A stretch of 64,000 bases of DNA from Aquimarina sp042434915. GTDB taxonomy: Bacteria; Bacteroidota; Bacteroidia; Flavobacteriales; Flavobacteriaceae. Below are positions 53,236-62,129 of this stretch, in pieces. Position numbers and translations under genes: made by a program. Where the stretch lies: the NCBI RefSeq assembly GCF_042434915.1, contig NZ_CP170198.1, positions 1,612,001-1,676,000 of the forward strand, given 5' to 3'. A model generated the notes under the pieces. That model was not told where the DNA came from, made no database searches, and worked only from the letters and a program-made list of their open reading frames with translations. Numbering within the stretch: the first letter of the stretch is position 1; each line of letters opens with the position of its first letter.

Positions 53236-53264
53236 AAAAAAGCACCTGAAATATTATCAGATGC
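53236..53264 (-). terminator. Terminator after the PLP synthase gene
   Basis: On the minus strand GCAUCUGA pairs with UCAGGUGC (one G-U pair) and a U-run follows. It lies between the cysteine-synthase-like gene and the oxoamine-synthase gene, so the second may depend on read-through or its own promoter. Confidence 0.6.
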
Positions 53265-53285
53265 TAATGTTTTTAACTAGTATAA

Positions 53286-54326
53286 CTACTTAACTACTTG
53301 TATAGCCGAAGCAGTCAAAATATCTTCATTATCCATAAAGCCTTGATCCTGCATCCACTCATCACTATACACTTTACTCATATACCTAGATCCATGATCA
53401 GGTAAAATTATAACGACGTTGCTAGAGTTGTCAAACTCTCCTTGTTGTGCTAATTGCTTAACACCTTGTATAGCAGCTCCACTTGTATACCCTAGAAACA
53501 ATCCTTCTAATCTTGCTAGCTCTCTTGCAGTAATTGCACTTTCCTCATCTCCGACTTTTTCAAATTTGTCAATACTATCAAAATCAGTTGCTGTTGGAAT
53601 TAAATTTTTACCCAGACCTTCTATACGATATGGATAAATTTCATTTTTATCCAATGTTTTGGTTTCATGATACTTTTTAAGCACTGATCCATAGGCATCA
53701 ATCCCTAACACTCGTACTTCTGGATTTTTAGCTTTTAAATATCGTGCTGTTCCCGATATAGTTCCACCTGTTCCACTGCAAGCCACCAAATGCGTTATAT
53801 GTCCATTAGTTTGCTTCCAAATTTCTGGCCCCGTAGATTCAAAATGCGCATCTACATTAAGTTCATTAAAATATTGATTAATATATACTGAACCTTCTGT
53901 TTCTTGATGAATACGTTTTGCTACTTCATAATAGGATCTTGGATCATCTGCTGCTACGTGTGCAGGACAAACATGAACCTCTGCTCCCATACTTTTGAGC
54001 ATGGCTATTTTATCTTTTGATGATTTTGAGCTTACAGCCAAAATACATTTATATCCTTTTATCGCACTTACCATAGCTAAACTAAAACCAGTATTACCAC
54101 TCGTAGTTTCAACAATAGTATTGCCTGGCTTAAGTATTCCTTTTTTCTCTGCTTGCTCGATTATATAAAGAGCTATTCGATCTTTGGAAGAATGCCCTGG
54201 ATTAAAAGACTCTATTTTGGCATAATAATTACCCGGTAAACCTTTAATTATTCTGTTCAATTTAATGAGTGGAGTGTCGCCGATAAGCTCCAGAATACTA
54301 TTGTACGCCTGTATCTTTTCTTTCAT
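53286..54326 (-). CDS. Cysteine-synthase-like PLP enzyme, candidate cysteate synthase
   Basis: The 346-residue enzyme is a beta-replacing PLP lyase of the CysK fold: the PLP Lys48 in NPGHSSKDRIALY, the substrate loop TTSGNTGFS (residues 74-82) and the phosphate loop CSGTGGTISG (183-192). The usual CysK start 'NPTGSVKDR' reads NPGHSSKDR here, a sign of a different substrate. In the capnine pathway such an enzyme makes cysteate from O-phosphoserine and sulfite. The neighbouring oxoamine synthase supports that reading. Cystathionine beta-synthase or cysteine synthase activity are alternatives. An inverted repeat stands just before the start. Confidence 0.75.
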   Translation of the reverse strand: MKEKIQAYNSILELIGDTPLIKLNRIIKGLPGNYYAKIESFNPGHSSKDRIALYIIEQAEKKGILKPGNTIVETTSGNTGFSLAMVSAIKGYKCILAVSSKSSKDKIAMLKSMGAEVHVCPAHVAADDPRSYYEVAKRIHQETEGSVYINQYFNELNVDAHFESTGPEIWKQTNGHITHLVACSGTGGTISGTARYLKAKNPEVRVLGIDAYGSVLKKYHETKTLDKNEIYPYRIEGLGKNLIPTATDFDSIDKFEKVGDEESAITARELARLEGLFLGYTSGAAIQGVKQLAQQGEFDNSSNVVIILPDHGSRYMSKVYSDEWMQDQGFMDNEDILTASAIQVVK

Positions 54327-54341
54327 AAAGTTAGTTTTTCA

Positions 54342-54374
54342 GTTTATCGATCATACTTTGGGGTATCGATAAAC
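54342..54374 (-). promoter_or_regulatory. Inverted repeat before the cysteine-synthase-like gene
   Basis: GTTTATCGAT (54342-54351) and ATCGATAAAC (54365-54374) form a perfect 10-bp repeat with a 13-base spacer. Its near edge is 15 bases upstream of the start codon at 54326. It might be an operator or an RNA hairpin. No typical T-run follows on the minus strand, so a terminator for the upstream gene is less likely. Confidence 0.35.
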
Positions 54375-54412
54375 GGCTAAAAAACGCCACGAAGTTACAT
54401 TATTTTTTTTAA

Positions 54413-56545
54413 TTATTCAGTTATACCTTCCAAATCTAATAAAAAAGCATACTCTTCTGCAACCTCTTTTAAAGCTTCAAAACGTCCTGAAGCTCCTCCA
54501 TGGCCAGCTTCCATATTTGTGTGTAACAATAATATATTTGTATCTTGTTTGACTGCTCTCATTTTTGCTACCCATTTTGCTGGTTCCCAATATTGAACTT
54601 GGGAATCATGTAAACCTGTTGTTACTAACAAATTTGGGTATACTTGAGCTGTAATGTTATCATATGGCGAGTAGGATTTCATATACGAATAGTATTCCTC
54701 ATCGTTTGGATTCCCCCATTCATCATATTCTCCAGTGGTTAGTGGTATACTATCATCTAGCATGGTTGTTACTACATCTACAAAAGGTACCGCTGCCACT
54801 ACTCCATGATATAGTTCTGGTGCCATATTGATAACTGCACCCATAAGCAATCCCCCCGCAGAACCTCCCATAGCATATAAATGTTCTTTTGAAGTATAGC
54901 CTTCTTCAATTAAAAATCTTGAACAATCTATAAAATCTGTAAATGTATTTTTCTTTTTAAGAAGCTTTCCTTCTTCATACCAAGGCCGTCCTAGGTACTC
55001 TCCTCCTCTTACATGAGCAATCGCATATACAAAGCCTCTATCCAGCAAACTTAACCTAGCTGTCGAAAAATAAGGATCGATAGTAGCACCGTAAGATCCA
55101 TAACCATATTGTAAAACAGGGTTTGTACCATCCATTTTAAGACCTTTGCGATATACTAAAGACATCGGGATTTTTGTACCATCAATCGCAGTAGCCCACA
55201 CTCTTTCTGATGTATAGTTATTTTTATCAAACGTACCTCCTAATACTTCTTGCTCTTTCTTTACATTTTTCTCCTTGGTTGCCATATTGAAATCAATAAC
55301 CGAGTTTGGAGTTACTAAAGAGTTATAAGCATATCGTAAAATCTTAGTGTCAAAATCTGGATTGGTACTTACATAGGCAGTATATGTTTCATTATCAAAG
55401 GGTAAATAATAGGTTTCAGATCCATCCCATCGTTGTACTTGAATCTTATTTAATCCATTAGTACGCTCACTAATAACTAAATAATCTTTAAAAATCTCGA
55501 TATCCTCTAGCAATGTATTTTGTCGATGAGGAATAACATCAACCCAATTTTCTTTTTCTGTGTTCTGCTCCTTAGTTTTTACCAACTTAAAATTTGTCGC
55601 CCCGTCTGCATTTGTTAATACATAGAAATGATCATTATAATGGGAAATTCCATATTCTAGACCTCGAACTCTAGGTTGAAATATTTTAAACTCTCCATTG
55701 GGTTCATTTGCTCTTAATATTCTATATTCTGAAGTGAGGGTACTAGTTGATCCAATAACAATATACTTATCTGACTTAGTCTTATAAACAAATGTATTAA
55801 AGGTATCATCCTCTTCTGTAAACACCTCAACATCCTGTGATGTTGAAGTTCCCAAAATATGCTTCATTATTTTATAAGACCTAAGAGTTTCTGCGTCTTT
55901 TTTTGTGTAAAACAAAGTTTTACCATCTGCAGCCCAAGTACTACTTCCTGTTGTATTTTCGATCTTATCTTCATACACATTACCATCAACCAAATTTTTA
56001 ATACGAATGGTATACTGGCGTCTACTTACCGTATCTTCTCCAAAAGCAACCAACGTATTATCTGGACTTACATTTAAGCCTATTAAACGGTAATAACTAT
56101 ATCCCTTTGCCTCGAGGTTGCAATCGAATAAAATTTCTTCGGGTGCATTCAAAGTCTCTTTTTTTCTTGAATAGATTGGGTAATCTTTTCCTTTCTCATA
56201 TCTAGTTATATACCAATACCCGTTAAACTTATAGGGAACTGATGCATCGTCTTCTTTTATTCGAGATTTCATCTCTTCAAAAAGTTGTTTTTGCAGGGCT
56301 TTGGTATGAGCTGTCATATCCTCATTATATGCATTCTCTCTCTCAAGATAATCAATCACTTCTGGATCTTCGCGATCATTTAACCAAAAATAATTATCAT
56401 GTCGAATGTCTTCAAACTTTTCGAGTTGATACTCTCTAGTTTCTGCTATAGGAGGAGTAGGTGTTGTATTCAATTCTTTATCTTTTTTTGTACATGAAGT
56501 TGTAAAAATAAGGGATACCACGCAGATAATATCAAAGGTTTTCAT
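54413..56545 (-). CDS. ptrB: Oligopeptidase B, lipoprotein form
   Basis: The 710-residue S9A serine peptidase has a lipobox TTSC (near Cys18), which is unusual as many members are cytoplasmic. The beta-propeller fills residues 70-460. The hydrolase domain has the nucleophile Ser562 in AMGGSAGGLLMG, Asp in VTTGLHDSQVQYWEP, and His in MEAGHGGASGRF, so the triad is complete. The QVQYWEPAKWVAKMR stretch with acidic residues around it fits cleavage after Lys or Arg. It would be bound to the periplasmic face of a membrane and digest short peptides. Confidence 0.88.
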   Translation of the reverse strand: MKTFDIICVVSLIFTTSCTKKDKELNTTPTPPIAETREYQLEKFEDIRHDNYFWLNDREDPEVIDYLERENAYNEDMTAHTKALQKQLFEEMKSRIKEDDASVPYKFNGYWYITRYEKGKDYPIYSRKKETLNAPEEILFDCNLEAKGYSYYRLIGLNVSPDNTLVAFGEDTVSRRQYTIRIKNLVDGNVYEDKIENTTGSSTWAADGKTLFYTKKDAETLRSYKIMKHILGTSTSQDVEVFTEEDDTFNTFVYKTKSDKYIVIGSTSTLTSEYRILRANEPNGEFKIFQPRVRGLEYGISHYNDHFYVLTNADGATNFKLVKTKEQNTEKENWVDVIPHRQNTLLEDIEIFKDYLVISERTNGLNKIQVQRWDGSETYYLPFDNETYTAYVSTNPDFDTKILRYAYNSLVTPNSVIDFNMATKEKNVKKEQEVLGGTFDKNNYTSERVWATAIDGTKIPMSLVYRKGLKMDGTNPVLQYGYGSYGATIDPYFSTARLSLLDRGFVYAIAHVRGGEYLGRPWYEEGKLLKKKNTFTDFIDCSRFLIEEGYTSKEHLYAMGGSAGGLLMGAVINMAPELYHGVVAAVPFVDVVTTMLDDSIPLTTGEYDEWGNPNDEEYYSYMKSYSPYDNITAQVYPNLLVTTGLHDSQVQYWEPAKWVAKMRAVKQDTNILLLHTNMEAGHGGASGRFEALKEVAEEYAFLLDLEGITE

Positions 56546-56674
56546 CTAATATCAATTTTGAATAATTAAGTTATATAACAACAACGCGTACATTTGTGAC
56601 ATTTATTAATTAAGAAAATGCTACTCACAGAGCTTTTTGCCTAAATTACTAGCTTATTTATTGTAGCAAAATAG

Positions 56675-56682
56675 TAATTTTG
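56675..56682 (+). promoter_or_regulatory. -7 element before YbaB gene
   Basis: TAATTTTG matches TAnnTTTG, 31 bases before ATG 56713. No -33 TTG stands at the right distance. Confidence 0.5.
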
Positions 56683-56712
56683 TCATTAATACTAATTAAA
56701 ATACAATAAGAA

Positions 56713-57027
56713 ATGTTTGGAGATATGATGGGTAAACTAAAAGAAACCCAAGCTCGTGTAGAGGAAACAAAAAAAAGAATGAATTCTGTACTTATTGATG
56801 AGGCGAGTACAGATGACCTTCTACAAATTACGATTACAGCCAATCGAGAAATAAAAAAGGTTACAATTGCAAACGAACTTCTTGAAGACAAAGAACAGCT
56901 AGAAGATTATTTGATTCTAACCTTAAATAAAGCTATAGCAAAAGCTACCAAAGTAAATGAGGATGAATTAGCAGCTGTAGCAAAGGACGGTATGCCAAAC
57001 ATCCCAGGACTTGATAAGTTTATGTAA
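56713..57027 (+). CDS. YbaB/EbfC nucleoid-associated protein
   Basis: The 104-residue protein has the YbaB/EbfC pattern: MMGKLKETQARVEETKKRMNSV as the helix (positions 5-26), then the strand region DLLQITITANREIKKVTIANELL, then EDYLILTLNKAIAKATKVNEDEL. YbaB proteins form dimers that bind DNA. In many bacteria the gene sits beside recR or dnaX; neither lies here, so it stands alone as in other flavobacteria. Cytoplasmic. Confidence 0.85.
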   Translation: MFGDMMGKLKETQARVEETKKRMNSVLIDEASTDDLLQITITANREIKKVTIANELLEDKEQLEDYLILTLNKAIAKATKVNEDELAAVAKDGMPNIPGLDKFM

Positions 57028-57098
57028 AACTTTATTGTTTTTTAGTGTTCTTTTAATTCTATATTTTTATATTTTAATAGGATGCTAAAAGATTCAAT

Positions 57099-57407
57099 AT
57101 GTTTGAACTAGTAAAGAAAGGAGATGATACTTATTATTTTAATTTGAAAGCTAACAATGGTCAAATTATAATGAGTAGTGTATTATTCACGAGTAAAAAT
57201 GCGGCAGAAAATGGTATCTTATCGGTAAAAAAAAATGCAGCAGAAGCTGATCGCTATGAAAGAAAAACTGCAAAAGATGGCCGTTTTTATTTTAATCTAA
57301 AATCATCTAACGGTCAAATTATTGGTAAAAGTCAAATGTACACCTCTGAGTCTGGCATGGAAAATGGAATTTTAGCTTTAAAAAAAATGCGGCAGAAGCA
57401 AAAATAA
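57099..57407 (+). CDS. YegP-family (DUF1508) two-repeat protein, frameshifted end
   Basis: Each DUF1508 repeat has the pattern YYFNLKANNGQIIMSSVLFTSK and FYFNLKSSNGQIIGKSQMYTSE, with an AAENGILSVKKNAAEA-like end. The first repeat ends at a run of nine A (codons AAA AAA AAT), the second at eight A (57380-57387), so the reading frame slips at GILALKK and continues MRQKQK to the stop at 57405-57407. Restoring one A would give GILALKKNAAEAKIKSL with a stop at 57416-57418, matching the first repeat. The protein is therefore shorter by a few residues at its C-terminus, but both domains are complete. Function of the family is unknown. Confidence 0.75.
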   Translation: MFELVKKGDDTYYFNLKANNGQIIMSSVLFTSKNAAENGILSVKKNAAEADRYERKTAKDGRFYFNLKSSNGQIIGKSQMYTSESGMENGILALKKMRQKQK

Positions 57408-57423
57408 AATCTCTGTAAAGTTT

Positions 57424-57472
57424 AAAAAAAAGTAAGTCAAGGTTGATCAACCTTGACTTACTTTTTTTTAAT
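57424..57472. terminator. Bidirectional terminator after YegP
   Basis: The perfect palindrome at 57432-57461, with a TTGATCAA centre, has an A-run before and a T-run after. It ends both the YegP gene and the convergent threonine aldolase gene. Confidence 0.9.
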
Positions 57473-58490
57473 TTCGATCTAAATCTCTCAAAACTTGTAG
57501 AAAATGCGTATGCATTTGCTCGGTATAATCATGATGTGTAACTAACCTTAATTTTCCTTGACCCATACTATAAAAATGAATATCCTTTTTGGCCATTGTA
57601 TCTATAAAGTCATGTTCATTAGTCGAAATTTTAAATATTATTATATTAGTGTCTATTGGTTCTACTTCTTCTACAAATGATAACCCCTTAAGCACCCCAC
57701 CTATTTCTTGCGCACGTTTGTGATCCTCGACTAATCTATCCCATTGATATTTTATACCATAAAGGCCTGCAGCAGCCATAAAACCTACTTGACGCATTCC
57801 CCCTCCCAAAACTTTACGAACGCGTATCGCATGTTGCATAATAGCCGCATCACCTATCAAAACAGACCCCATAGGGGCCCCCAATCCCTTACTTAAACAT
57901 ACAGATATAGTGTCGAATAAATCACCAAAATCTTTTGGATTTTGATTTTTTGCTATTAACGCATTCCACAATCTAGCGCCATCCAAATGGAAACCAAGAT
58001 TATGTTTATCACATATTTTTTTAATAGCTCGTAAGGTTGTTAAATCATAACAAGCTCCTCCACCTTTATTAGTTGTATTTTCAACACAAACTAGCGTAGT
58101 TAATGGACTGTGATAAAAATCAGGCGGATTTATTGAGGCTTCTACCTGTTCTGCTGTAATCATCCCTCGATTTCCTTGCAATAATTTACAGGATACTCCG
58201 CTGTTAAAAGACACACCTCCCCCTTCATAATTAAAAACATGCGCATAATGATCTGCTATTAGCTGTTCACCAGGCTGTGTATGCAATTTTATAGCTGCTT
58301 GATTAGCCATACTCCCCGTAGGAAAAAACAATGCGCTTTCCTTTCCAAAAAGATTAGCAATATAGGCTTCAAGTTCATTTACAGAGGGATCTTCTTTATA
58401 AACGTCATCTCCTACCGAAGCATTGATCATTGCATCAAGCATTCCTGGTGAGGGTTTGGTTATAGTATCGCTTCTTAAGTCTATTTTCAT
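57468..58490 (-). CDS. ltaE: Low-specificity L-threonine aldolase
   Basis: The 340-residue PLP enzyme opens with IDLRSDTITKPSPGMLDAM and has GTGSMANQ-like sequence (FPTGSMANQAAIK), GFHLDGARLWNAL with the Asp that contacts the PLP nitrogen, and the PLP lysine in SVCLSKGLGAPMGSVLIG. It cleaves threonine or allo-threonine to glycine and acetaldehyde, in the cytoplasm. It lies 26 bases downstream of the metalloprotease gene on the same strand and may share its transcript. Confidence 0.93.
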   Translation of the reverse strand: MKIDLRSDTITKPSPGMLDAMINASVGDDVYKEDPSVNELEAYIANLFGKESALFFPTGSMANQAAIKLHTQPGEQLIADHYAHVFNYEGGGVSFNSGVSCKLLQGNRGMITAEQVEASINPPDFYHSPLTTLVCVENTTNKGGGACYDLTTLRAIKKICDKHNLGFHLDGARLWNALIAKNQNPKDFGDLFDTISVCLSKGLGAPMGSVLIGDAAIMQHAIRVRKVLGGGMRQVGFMAAAGLYGIKYQWDRLVEDHKRAQEIGGVLKGLSFVEEVEPIDTNIIIFKISTNEHDFIDTMAKKDIHFYSMGQGKLRLVTHHDYTEQMHTHFLQVLRDLDRN

Positions 58491-58516
58491 TCGTACAGTA
58501 CTATTATATTATTATA

Positions 58517-60922
58517 TTAAAATGTGCATTCAAAACTACCTATGGGAGATCCATCGGGAATCTCCACATTGGTTGAAGGAACTATTAATTCTGTTCTTTC
58601 AGTATATTCCTTAATGATATATGCCAAGTATGAAACAAAAGTCTTATCCCCTTTAAAAACATCCGTCTCAAGACTTTTACGTACCTCGTTTAATTTTGAT
58701 AAAGCAATAGCGTTAACTTGTGGGTATACTGTTTTTTCCTTACTTAAGCGAAGTAAATGTTGAATCATTAAAAATTGTATATTTTTTTTAATTTCATTGG
58801 TATAAGAATTCAGAGATTTACTATCAAAAATTGTCATAATTAACTGATCAATCACTTCGGATAAGCCTAATTGATTTGCATCCAAACTTTTTTGTTGTAT
58901 GAGTCGAGACGCGCGCTCTGGATGTAACAATAAAGATAAGGTCATTTCACTCGCAGTTGCAGCTGCACTTATCGCATCAAAAGCTACACCGGTTTTACTT
59001 TTAAAAGATTCTCTAGTTCTTGCAAAACCATATGCTCTTGGTGGAAATAATTTAAGTTTATCTTTTGGAATTGCTAGAACTTCTGGAGTCAATGTTTTGC
59101 AAATTGACGTTAAGGCTTTCCGTTGTTTCTCTGAAGCCAATATAGACATTATTGGTTGTTCACTACCCTTAATTGCATAGGTATACTCCAACCCGGCTAT
59201 TGATTTTATGACAGCTTCAGTTTGATAGCGATGAAAAAAATATAAAGGGACAAATACATCTTCCAAAACGGTAAAGGGTTCATCTTTTCGGATATTATCT
59301 TCAGAAAAAGTTTCTATTGCCACTTTACGTATGTTTAAAATTCGATCCAATTCATCACTCATATCTGTACCATTATCCCAAAGATGTGCCTTTACGTGAG
59401 CCCCTCCTTTGGCTCTAGCATCACTATCAGTTATAAAGCGCATACCGCTAGCGTATGAATTATTTAAGATCGAATCCAACTGTTTTTTTTCGTTTACTTT
59501 TGAAAAATCCGAATAGCTATAGGCAACAGTTACTTTATCCCAAGCTCCTATACCATCTGCGTAAGCATCAGATATATCTATTTTTCCTCTATTTAGTTTT
59601 ACCAATGGGTGTGGATAATCCATTACAGATGCGCGCTCTATAGAACTAGCAGCAAAATTATGAGCAAACCCCAAAGTATGTCCTACTTCATGAGCCGATA
59701 ATTGTTTGATTCTATCCAAAGCCATATTCAACATGGGTTCGTAATTTAAATCATTATTTGCAAAAGGCTTGTCTAGTAGTGCTTGAGCAATTAAAAAATC
59801 TTGACGAATTCTCAAACTTCCTAAACTAACGTGCCCTTTTAGGATTTCACCCGTTCGCGGATCGATGATACTTGCACCGTAGCTCCATCCTCTGGTCGAG
59901 CGATGCACCCATTGTATAACATTATATCTTAAATCCAAAGGATCTGCATCTACGGGTAACATTTTTACTTGAAATGCATTTGTGTATCCAATAGCTTCAA
60001 AAGCTTCATTCCACCAAGATGCTCCCTCTAACAATGCAGTCTTAACTGGCTCGGGGGTACCTGGATCTAAATAATAAACTATAGGTTTTTTTGCTTCACT
60101 TTTTAATGCTTCTGGATCCTTTTTCTCTAAGCGGTGACGTAAAATAATCTGTTTTTTTATAGGAGATTGGATAGGGGTGGCATAATCATAGAATGAGGTG
60201 GAGATAGCTCCACTACGCGGATCAAAAGCTCTCATACTATAACCACTGTTTGGTAACGCAACAAGTGAATGATGTTGTACAACGGTAATCGCTTTTGGGT
60301 CAGGCACAACACTAGCAAGGTATTTACCACTAGGCGTCCCTGTGAAGGTAAGTTGACTTTCAAATTCCAAATTTTTTGGAAATGCTTTTAACCTATCCTC
60401 TATTAAAGCACTTCTAGATATATCCAATTCATACGAACCTTCTTTCCTTTTTTTTAAACGCTCTTGTACACCATGACTATCTCGTAGCAAAAACGGAGTG
60501 AAATCAATAATATATTTCCCGTTAATCTCTTCTTTCACAGGAAAACCAAATAAAACTGACCGTGCAAACGCTTGTTTAACACTTTGCTTCTCCAACGCAT
60601 TGTTTGTGTTTGCTCTATATTTAAGGTTTTCCTGAACTAAGAATATTTTATTCCCTTTTTTTTCAAATCTTACAATTTTGCCACCACCTAATTGACCACG
60701 ATCCAAGCCTATATCATTAGAGCCTATACCGTTTACTAATGCGTGAACATACAAAAACTCTTCATCCAATCGATCCACCTCTAGATATACCGCATCCTTT
60801 GCCTCGCTATAATAAAAATTAAATAATCCTTCATACGATTTTAGTTCCTTTTGTTTCCCCAAAAATTGAGCATTTAAAGATGTATACGTAAGTAGTAAAA
60901 AACATATGATGATTATTCTCAT
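58517..60922 (-). CDS. Zinc-dependent metalloprotease (DUF5117/DUF4953 type)
   Basis: The 801-residue secreted protease has a signal peptide ending near TSLNAQ. The first 180 residues are the DUF5117 region (FNFYYSEAKDAVYLEVDRL, VHALVNGIGSNDIGLDRGQLG, given in part). The zinc motif is HEVGHTLGFAHNF: His411, His415 and His421. The DUF4953-like tail runs to the end. Lack of a lipobox suggests a free periplasmic or outer-membrane protein. Members of this kind are common in Bacteroidota and the peptide substrate is unknown. Confidence 0.85.
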   Translation of the reverse strand: MRIIIICFLLLTYTSLNAQFLGKQKELKSYEGLFNFYYSEAKDAVYLEVDRLDEEFLYVHALVNGIGSNDIGLDRGQLGGGKIVRFEKKGNKIFLVQENLKYRANTNNALEKQSVKQAFARSVLFGFPVKEEINGKYIIDFTPFLLRDSHGVQERLKKRKEGSYELDISRSALIEDRLKAFPKNLEFESQLTFTGTPSGKYLASVVPDPKAITVVQHHSLVALPNSGYSMRAFDPRSGAISTSFYDYATPIQSPIKKQIILRHRLEKKDPEALKSEAKKPIVYYLDPGTPEPVKTALLEGASWWNEAFEAIGYTNAFQVKMLPVDADPLDLRYNVIQWVHRSTRGWSYGASIIDPRTGEILKGHVSLGSLRIRQDFLIAQALLDKPFANNDLNYEPMLNMALDRIKQLSAHEVGHTLGFAHNFAASSIERASVMDYPHPLVKLNRGKIDISDAYADGIGAWDKVTVAYSYSDFSKVNEKKQLDSILNNSYASGMRFITDSDARAKGGAHVKAHLWDNGTDMSDELDRILNIRKVAIETFSEDNIRKDEPFTVLEDVFVPLYFFHRYQTEAVIKSIAGLEYTYAIKGSEQPIMSILASEKQRKALTSICKTLTPEVLAIPKDKLKLFPPRAYGFARTRESFKSKTGVAFDAISAAATASEMTLSLLLHPERASRLIQQKSLDANQLGLSEVIDQLIMTIFDSKSLNSYTNEIKKNIQFLMIQHLLRLSKEKTVYPQVNAIALSKLNEVRKSLETDVFKGDKTFVSYLAYIIKEYTERTELIVPSTNVEIPDGSPIGSFECTF

Positions 60923-60976
60923 TACCCTAGATTTTATTTAAGACTCTAAAGCTATAAAAATAATCGTAAAATCATT

Positions 60977-61005
60977 TTGTTCTAGTTCCTTTAATCCTAT
61001 TTTTG
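60977..61005 (+). promoter_or_regulatory. Promoter of prfB
   Basis: TTG at 60977-60979, an 18-base spacer and TATTTTTG at 60998-61005 match the consensus. The start codon follows 15 bases later at 61021. Confidence 0.65.
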
Positions 61006-61020
61006 CGTAAAAACAACTAT

Positions 61021-62119
61021 ATGATTACAGCTGAGACAATTCTTGATCTTAGAGAGCGCCAGGTAGCGTTAAGGAGGTATCTTTGACATTGATGCCAAAA
61101 CTATAGAAATATCTAATCAAGAGGAAAAAACTTTTGCACCAGATTTTTGGAACGATGCGCGAAAAGCAGAACAGCTAATGCGAACCTTAAATACTGAGAA
61201 AAAATGGGTGTCAGAGTACACAAAAAGTGAATCACTTGTAGACGACCTTGAAGTAGTATTCGACTTTTACAAAGAAGGAGGTGCTACAGAGAGTGAACTT
61301 CAAGAACGGTACATTGAAGCCAAAGATCTTATCGAAGGATTAGAATTTAAAAATATGTTAAGTGATGAAGGTGATTCACTTAGTGCTGTTATTCAAATTA
61401 CAGCTGGAGCAGGTGGAACAGAGAGTTGCGATTGGGCTAGTATGCTCATGAGAATGTACTTAATGTGGGCTGAAAAAAACGGATATAAAATAAAAGAACT
61501 AAATTATCAAGAAGGAGATGTAGCAGGTATTAAAACTGTAACTCTCGAAATTGAAGGAGACTATGCTTTTGGATGGCTTAAAGGAGAAAACGGAGTTCAC
61601 CGATTAGTTCGTATTTCGCCTTTTGATAGCAATGCAAAACGGCATACTTCTTTTGCCTCTATTTATGTATATCCACTTGTGGACGATTCCATCGAAATTG
61701 AAATAAATCCTGCTGATATTAATTGGGATTTTGCCAGATCTAGTGGTGCTGGAGGACAAAATGTCAATAAGGTCGAAACAAAAGCTATCCTGACTCACCA
61801 TCCCACTGGTATTGTAATTCACAATTCTGAAACACGTTCTCAGCTAGAAAATAGAGAAAAAGCAATGCAAATGCTCAAATCTCAATTATATGAGATCGAA
61901 CTAAAAAAACAGCAAGCCCAACGCGACGAAATTGAATCCTCAAAAATGAAAATTGAATGGGGATCGCAAATTCGTAACTATGTAATGCATCCCTATAAAT
62001 TGGTCAAAGATGTACGTACGGCACACGAGACTGGAAACGTGGACGCTGTAATGAATGGCAACATTGATGAATTTTTAAAAGCCTATTTAATGATGATGGG
62101 ACAAAAAGAAGACGAATAA
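61021..62119 (+). CDS. prfB: Peptide chain release factor 2, with +1 programmed frameshift
   Basis: RF2 recognises UAA and UGA and triggers peptide release. The first frame runs ATG 61021 to UGA 61084-61086 (21 codons). The real protein arises by +1 slip at CTT TGA and continues from GAC at 61085, giving 365 residues, the same as E. coli RF2. The UGA is followed by C, and a Shine-Dalgarno AGGAGG lies at 61072-61077, three bases before the CTT, as in E. coli. In the second frame the GGQ motif is SSGAGGQNVNKVETK and the stop-codon-reading tripeptide is SPF in ISPFDSNAKR. A pseudogene reading is rejected because all sites are intact. Confidence 0.95.
61072..61087 (+). other. prfB: RF2 frameshift site (autoregulatory)
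   Basis: AGGAGG TAT CTT TGA C is the classic arrangement. When RF2 is scarce, ribosomes pause at UGA and slip +1 from CUU to UUU, with the Shine-Dalgarno giving tension. When RF2 is abundant the UGA terminates. It thus controls the level of the factor itself. Confidence 0.93.
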
Positions 62120-62129
62120 AAAATATTCT

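Noticed and set aside
56713..57407. YbaB and YegP as a toxin-antitoxin pair
   Set aside because: Both are recognised families with no toxin features; the short lengths and adjacency are coincidental.
61084..61086. UGA stop early in prfB as a sign of a pseudogene
   Set aside because: The AGGAGG-TAT-CTT-TGA-C context, the intact second frame and the GGQ and SPF motifs show programmed recoding.
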